Assembly (NCBI GenBank): GCA_023248095.1
Contig: JAHFFF010000094.1
Location: 1-6,452, forward strand
Origin: Candidatus Omnitrophota bacterium
Lineage (GTDB): Bacteria; Omnitrophota; Gorgyraeia; 1-14-0-20-64-10
Direction: 5' to 3'
Length of the DNA: 6,452 nucleotides
Position numbers and translations under genes: made by a program. The notes under the pieces are model-generated. The model worked only from the letters and a program-made list of their open reading frames with translations, did not search any database and was not told the origin of the DNA. Below are positions 5,659 through 6,452 of this stretch, piece after piece (position 1 is the first letter of the stretch; each line of letters starts with the position of its first letter).

Positions 5659-6410
5659 TGAGATCTCAACCCCGCATGGGTTATCCTCACACCTTTCTTG
5701 ACGCCGCGGCCCAGCCCCTCAAGCTCCTTGCCGTTAAGTGAAAGCCTCATCGCCCCCGCGTTTCCGGTCCACAACTCGATCTCCTTCTTCGCCGTCCAGG
5801 TTTCCCGGGAACCTCTGGCCAGTACATTCTGAAAGATCACCGCACCGTCCGATTTGACCTGCAGCCAAACGTCCGCCGTGGTTTGGGCCGTGAGCTTGAG
5901 CGGCTTTGACGGGGAAACCAAAAACTCCGGCTCCTCAGCTTTTCTTTCAATGGCAACGGATGGCACTGCGTGCGTGGCAGGGGGTGCTTGACGCTGCCGC
6001 GACAGGGTGTGCACCAAATCCATGGTCACGTACCCGAGGAAGCCGACGCCGATCAAGGCGGCCAATACGATGCCGGCCGGGGCAAGAAGCTGGGTGAGGT
6101 TGGGAGAGGACCGGCGGGGTTGCGGAGTCGGCCGTTGGAATTGCGGAGCTGGCCGCTGCGTCGAAACCACCATGACAGAAGATTCAGGGGCCATCTCCTC
6201 GAAGAGGGCCGATCCATCGATCCCGAGGAAGGCAGCGTACTTCTTCACAAAGATCTTGGCGTAAACCGGATCCAGGACCTCTTTGACGCGGCCTTGCTCG
6301 ATCGCCTCTAGGGTCCTTCGCTGGATCTTGGTGAGGCGGCAAGCCTCATCGAGGCTGATCTTCTTTGCTTCACGTGCCGATTTCAGACGTTCGCCGACCG
6401 ACAGACTCAC
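5655..6410 (-). CDS. rodZ: RodZ-like cell-shape protein (HTH, one membrane helix, DUF4115)
   Basis: RodZ is a bitopic inner-membrane protein that links the MreB cytoskeleton to the elongation machinery and helps set rod shape. The 251-residue product has a cytoplasmic xre/HTH_25 domain at about 4-72 (GERLKSAREAKKISLDEACRLT, then YAKIFVKKYAAFLGID), a Pro/Gln/Arg-rich linker at about 86-102, one membrane helix at about 108-132, a periplasmic spacer at about 138-165, and a C-terminal DUF4115 beta domain at about 168-245 (DVWLQVKSDG...FQNVLARGSRETWTA...RLSLNGKELEGLG). It is shorter than E. coli RodZ (337 residues), mainly in the spacer, as in many non-enteric homologues. The GTG start is fixed by AAAGGAGGT eight bases upstream. 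It is first in the visible operon, and its stop overlaps the rimO start. I cannot exclude a different role for this HTH-DUF4115 protein, but the architecture is that of RodZ. Confidence 0.88.
   Translation of the reverse strand: MSLSVGERLKSAREAKKISLDEACRLTKIQRRTLEAIEQGRVKEVLDPVYAKIFVKKYAAFLGIDGSALFEEMAPESSVMVVSTQRPAPQFQRPTPQPRRSSPNLTQLLAPAGIVLAALIGVGFLGYVTMDLVHTLSRQRQAPPATHAVPSVAIERKAEEPEFLVSPSKPLKLTAQTTADVWLQVKSDGAVIFQNVLARGSRETWTAKKEIELWTGNAGAMRLSLNGKELEGLGRGVKKGVRITHAGLRSQ
6120..6158 (-). repeat. Two-copy 21-base direct repeat in the rodZ linker
   Basis: TTGCGGAGTCGGCCGTTG (6120-6137, + strand) recurs as TTGCGGAGCTGGCCGCTG (6141-6158), 15 of 18 bases alike and exactly 21 bases apart. It encodes a seven-residue periodicity, QRPAPQF-QRPTPQP, in the low-complexity linker between the HTH domain and the membrane helix. 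It looks like a small tandem duplication that kept the frame. Confidence 0.6.
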
Positions 6411-6418
6411 TGTTCGGG

Positions 6419-6427
6419 ACCTCCTTT
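6419..6427 (-). promoter_or_regulatory. Strong Shine-Dalgarno of rodZ, in the 42-base leader
   Basis: AAAGGAGGT on the - strand lies 8 bases before the GTG at 6410, an almost full match to the anti-Shine-Dalgarno. It is the strongest ribosome-binding site in the window and fits the first gene of a translationally coupled operon. The leader from 6411 to the window edge at 6452 shows no convincing promoter; any promoter probably lies outside. Confidence 0.85.
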
Positions 6428-6452
6428 AAGTACACCTCTCTCGGCTTGGCAC

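Noticed and set aside
6411..6452. Possible -10-like TACTTA upstream of rodZ (- strand)
   Set aside because: It directly abuts the Shine-Dalgarno, and any -35 element would fall at or beyond the window edge, so it cannot be supported.
1..6452. CRISPR, tRNA/rRNA, toxin-antitoxin, phage or other new multi-gene system
   Set aside because: The window is almost entirely filled by seven recognisable genes, six of them housekeeping; there is no unexplained gap above 50 bases and no such signature on either strand.

Overview
This is ordinary chromosomal, gene-dense bacterial DNA. It is moderately GC-rich by eye and holds seven genes with almost no non-coding sequence. The organism is probably Gram-negative: it has a Sec-type secreted HEAT-repeat protein, a RodZ-type cell-shape protein and a phosphatidylglycerol pathway. 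The gene set and the two kinds of short palindromic repeat remind me of Nitrospirota, Methylomirabilota (NC10) or deltaproteobacterial-type genomes, but nothing here fixes the phylum.

Layout. Positions 1-1771 (+ strand) carry the 3' part of cinA (its start lies outside the window) and thpR, joined by a 4-base ATGA overlap. Positions 1735-6410 (- strand) carry a tight five-gene operon, read right to left: rodZ, rimO, a secreted HEAT-repeat protein, pgsA, pgpA. Successive junctions are a 4-base overlap (GTGA), a 4-base gap, an 18-base gap and a 1-base overlap (TGATG). The two gene groups converge, and the 3' ends of thpR and pgpA share 37 bases. The only real non-coding stretch is the 42-base leader of rodZ at the right edge, which holds a strong Shine-Dalgarno.

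Function. PgsA makes phosphatidylglycerophosphate and PgpA removes its phosphate, giving phosphatidylglycerol; their genes are translationally abutted. RodZ ties the MreB cytoskeleton to the membrane, and RimO methylthiolates ribosomal protein S12. CinA is a nucleotide-salvage or pyridine-nucleotide enzyme, and ThpR is a 2H-family RNA phosphoesterase. From general knowledge, rodZ/rimO/pgsA/cinA is a recurrent neighbourhood, often followed by recA. Here cinA-thpR is convergent instead, pgpA is at the junction, and an uncharacterised HEAT protein sits in the middle.

The most notable features are two short, unrelated palindromic repeat elements that appear to have been inserted in frame inside housekeeping genes: one in cinA (about 343-381) and one in rimO (about 5287-5314). 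Both lie in linkers and add residues that family members usually lack. I see no CRISPR array, RNA gene, complete mobile element or defence system.
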